DNA from: Adiantum capillus-veneris
Lineage: Eukaryota > Streptophyta > Polypodiopsida > Polypodiales > Pteridaceae
Direction: 5' to 3'
Length of the DNA stretch: 64,000 nucleotides
Assembly: GCA_014529385.2 (NCBI GenBank)
Contig: CM043944.1
Coordinates: 177,063,740 to 177,127,739 of the forward strand
The notes under the pieces were generated by a model, which saw only the letters and a list, made by a program, of their open reading frames with translations, made no database searches and was not told where the DNA came from. This document shows positions 62,166 to 64,000 of this stretch, piece after piece (position 1 is the first letter of the stretch; each line of letters starts with the position of its first letter). A program made the position numbers and the translations under genes.

Positions 62166-62826
62166 TCATATGTATGCGGTTTGTTGCATCTTTACAGATT
62201 TTGCTTTAGTTTTCACAGGTTTCCAGTGCCATTTTGGAGGTTCAGGCTTCTTGTTTTGAGTTTTGGGTTTGCTTTTGAGCTCTGTCACCGAATCTTTAGT
62301 TGTCTCCAGTTTTGGTTTCCATTTCCACTTTGGAGTAGCTTTTGAAGGTCTTTGCGATGATGTTGCTGCTGTCTGGAGTGTGTCCTTAGGTAGCCATATC
62401 TTGCTCGGTTTGTTGGTCAGCAAAATTTTCTTTATCCATACTTTCCGAATAACCTTTTGTTTTGTTTTCGAATGATTCACCGGTTGCTTTTTGTCGATGT
62501 GGATGCTCGGCCACGAGTGATCTGTTTTGGCGAATGGAGTCATGTACACGTTAGAGTCGTGTGTATACCTTAACGCATGTTCTGACCATTCAATGATTGC
62601 ATTGTACGTTCTCATCCATGGAACTCCCAAGCATATTGATTCTCTGATTTCTTTGTCTTTCATTACGAAAAATTGATGAGGACAACTATTTCCATCAAGA
62701 TTGATTGGTAAGTTTACTATCCCCAATGTTGGCATTGTTGCACCGTTTGCTGCTTGTAGATCACGTGTGGATTGTACGAGGGGTTCATCTATGAGCATCC
62801 TCTACATTTGCACTCTTGCTCCTCTG
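62166..62826 (-). pseudogene. G7 second retropepsin-like domain (C-terminal half) with W-rich tail
   Basis: 210 codons open from 62798 to a stop at 62166. The first 80 residues read as the second half of a retropepsin: LQAANGATMPTLGIVNLPIN, CPHQFFVMKD, SICLGVPWMRTYNAIIEW. The D-T-G half would lie upstream and was cut off by C2. The G3 copy, where D-T-G is present, has the same PHQ and [IC]LGV-x-WM-x-TY landmarks. The tail is Lys/Pro-rich with spaced Trp motifs: VWIKK, IWLPK, WKWKPK, WHWKPV. It precedes the spacer and extra ORF. A protease lying this far 3' is unlike the standard gypsy order. The tail could bind nucleic acid, but that is a guess. Confidence 0.68.
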
Positions 62827-62977
62827 TGTTGAGATGTAGAGAGAAAGAGAGAGAGAGAGAGACACGAGAGAAGAGACACACCATATACGCTCCCAAAGAC
62901 TGATTCATATTGAGGACAAGATACAAATATATAGGTGAGACCAAGTTGAGTAGAGTGAGCCATATATAGTTTCAACA
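62827..62977 (-). repeat. C2 3' LTR
   Basis: 151 bp, TGTTGAAACT to CATCTCAACA on the minus strand, with a GA run at about 62834-62860 and CTATATATGG near its start. Confidence 0.92.
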
Positions 62978-62990
62978 CCCCCACTCAAAC
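62978..62990 (-). other. C2 polypurine tract
   Basis: TTTGAGTGGGGG (minus) directly before TGTTGAAAC. Confidence 0.85.
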
Positions 62991-63225
62991 AAAGGTCTCT
63001 AGCTTTGGATGAAAAAACCCTTGGGGAGTTCAAGGGAAAAACCCAAGCCCCTATACAATGTGAAAATTTGAACCAGCGATGATGATGTGAAAGTGAATTG
63101 TGCTTCTATGTACAAATATTCAAGTGACTTAGAGATCACAATGTGCAAATGTGGAGTGTGCATAGTGCATGGTACCTAAAAGATTACAATGTCATATGTA
63201 CAAAGCTATTACAATAGCAAAGAAG
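62991..63225. other. C2 3' untranslated region
   Basis: Between the pol stop and the PPT. The part next to the PPT (AAGGGTTTTTTCATCCA and TTTTTCCCTTGA, minus) is shared with N1 just before its 3' LTR. Confidence 0.7.
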
Positions 63226-64000
63226 CTAATCTAGAAAGAGTGAGGCCGAAGCAACTCCAAGCTCCGAGCGCAAGACGATGAAACGCGACTCGTTGAGGCC
63301 TTTGTTCAAAATGTCTGCAATCATCTGGTCACTTGGATAGTGTTCAACCATAATGGTTCCTTTGCGTACTTCATACCTGACATAATGATAATGGACAGCA
63401 ATGTGCTTTGACTTATTATGTTGAACATAGTCTTTTGCAAGACTAATAGCACTTTGGTTGTCACACCGCAAGGGTGTGCTAGAAAGAGGAGAGTGACCAA
63501 TATCAACCAGCATTTGTCGAAGCCAAATCAACTCACGAGCTGCAAGTGATGCCGCAACATATTCTGACTCAGTCGTAGAAACTACAACACAACGTTGTTT
63601 CTTGCTGGTCCAAGAAACAAGACAACCATTTATAAAGAAGCAATTTTCACTAGTAGATCGCATAGATAAATGTGAGCTTGCCCAGTCTGCATCTGTGTAG
63701 CCCAAAAGAGAAAGAGATCGCATAGAATCCAATGTGAGCTGTCGTCGATAGACTAAACCAAAATCTGTAGTGCCTTTCAAGTATTTCAATACACGCTTTG
63801 CAGCAGACCAATGCTTAAGAGAAGGACATGCAAGATGTTGTCCAAGATAATTAGCAGCAAACCGAATATCAGGACGAGTGTTCATGGCAACAAACTGAAG
63901 ACATCCAATCAAGTTAGCATAAGGTTGATTTGTGACAAGTTGACCGCCATTGTCAGAAGTGTTCTTCGTAGATCTCGCAAGACAAGGTGTGTTGGCTGAA
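63226..64000 (-). CDS. C2 copia pol, RT end and RNase H (partial)
   Basis: Open from the window edge to a stop at 63226, at least 257 codons with no break. Reads the RT C-terminus (YANLIGCLQFVAMNTRPDIR, KRVLKYLKGT), then RNase H with GYTDADWA, SWTSKKQ, STTESEYVA, CDNQSA and HYHYVR, ending NESRFIVLRSELGV. These are the standard landmarks of copia RNase H, which removes the RNA strand during cDNA synthesis. The short LTR and clean frame suggest a recent, perhaps active, copy. The rest of pol and gag lie beyond the window. Confidence 0.95.
   Translation of the reverse strand, partial: SANTPCLARSTKNTSDNGGQLVTNQPYANLIGCLQFVAMNTRPDIRFAANYLGQHLACPSLKHWSAAKRVLKYLKGTTDFGLVYRRQLTLDSMRSLSLLGYTDADWASSHLSMRSTSENCFFINGCLVSWTSKKQRCVVVSTTESEYVAASLAARELIWLRQMLVDIGHSPLSSTPLRCDNQSAISLAKDYVQHNKSKHIAVHYHYVRYEVRKGTIMVEHYPSDQMIADILNKGLNESRFIVLRSELGVASASLFLD

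Larger units (their letters stand above)
56024..62826 (-). mobile_element. G7: 3' half of a G1-family gypsy element with extra ORF
   Basis: Minus-strand order from 62826 down: second half of a retropepsin-like domain with W-rich tail, spacer with palindromes, extra ORF, PPT, 3' LTR. The LTR matches the G1 LTR along its length. The upstream half (gag to integrase) is not in the window because copia C2 begins at 62827. The 5 bp beyond the LTR are ATTGG; no partner can be checked. Confidence 0.85.
62827..64000 (-). mobile_element. C2: Ty1/copia element, 3' part
   Basis: A 151-bp 3' LTR (62827-62977), PPT and the end of pol, running off the window. The 5 bp beyond the LTR are CTCTG; the partner lies outside. 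The PPT-proximal 90 bp resemble those of N1. Confidence 0.93.

Overview
This is nuclear DNA of a land plant with a large, transposon-rich genome. The window is almost wholly a nest of LTR retrotransposons and their relics. No intact host gene, rRNA, tRNA or CRISPR array is visible. The plant origin rests on the primer-binding sites (initiator Met and Asp tRNA), chromodomain Ty3/gypsy and Tnt1-like copia polyproteins, a plant CACTA relic, and long AT-rich intergenic DNA. The exact taxon cannot be read from the sequence.

Layout, with names used in the entries. G1 (+, 465 to about 12800) is a large Tat/Athila-like gypsy element: long 5' LTR, tRNA-Asp PBS, long leader, ORF1, gag with four zinc-knuckle-like motifs, protease, RT and a broken RNase H. 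Its LTR is split by C1 (-, 635-3892), an internally deleted copia element with a perfect 5-bp target duplication. G2 (-, about 12800-19560) is a relic with an LTR fragment, a polypurine tract, a DEAD-box helicase fragment and a tryptophan-repeat coding stretch. It is interrupted by N1 (13342-16213), a young non-autonomous copia-type element built of tandem repeats. A CACTA transposase relic (21697-22990) and two degenerate repeat fields follow. G3 (+, about 25660-31084) is a decayed relative of G1 that keeps LTR, PBS, integrase and a second retropepsin-like domain after integrase. G4 (-, 31682-42304) is an almost intact chromovirus with 2.75-kb LTRs. G5 (-, 43635 to about 56018) is another Tat/Athila-like element, split by a short-LTR element T1 (45027 on), which is itself split by G6 (-, 45444-54256), a frameshifted chromovirus. 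G7 (-, 56024-62826) has an LTR of the G1 family and carries the extra 3' coding region. It is cut at its upstream end by C2 (-, 62827 to the window end), a copia element.

Reading the fragments together gives a composite for the G1/G3/G7 group: LTR, PBS(Asp), palindrome-bearing leader, ORF1/gag, protease, RT, RNase H, integrase, a second retropepsin-like domain, a W-rich repeat tail, a palindrome-bearing spacer, a long extra ORF (putative plant-transposon domain, proline-rich linker, coiled coil), PPT, LTR. The post-integrase retropepsin plus W-repeat module, and the extra ORF beside the PPT, are the strongest candidates for something little described. No single element in the window shows the whole order uninterrupted, so the composite is an inference.
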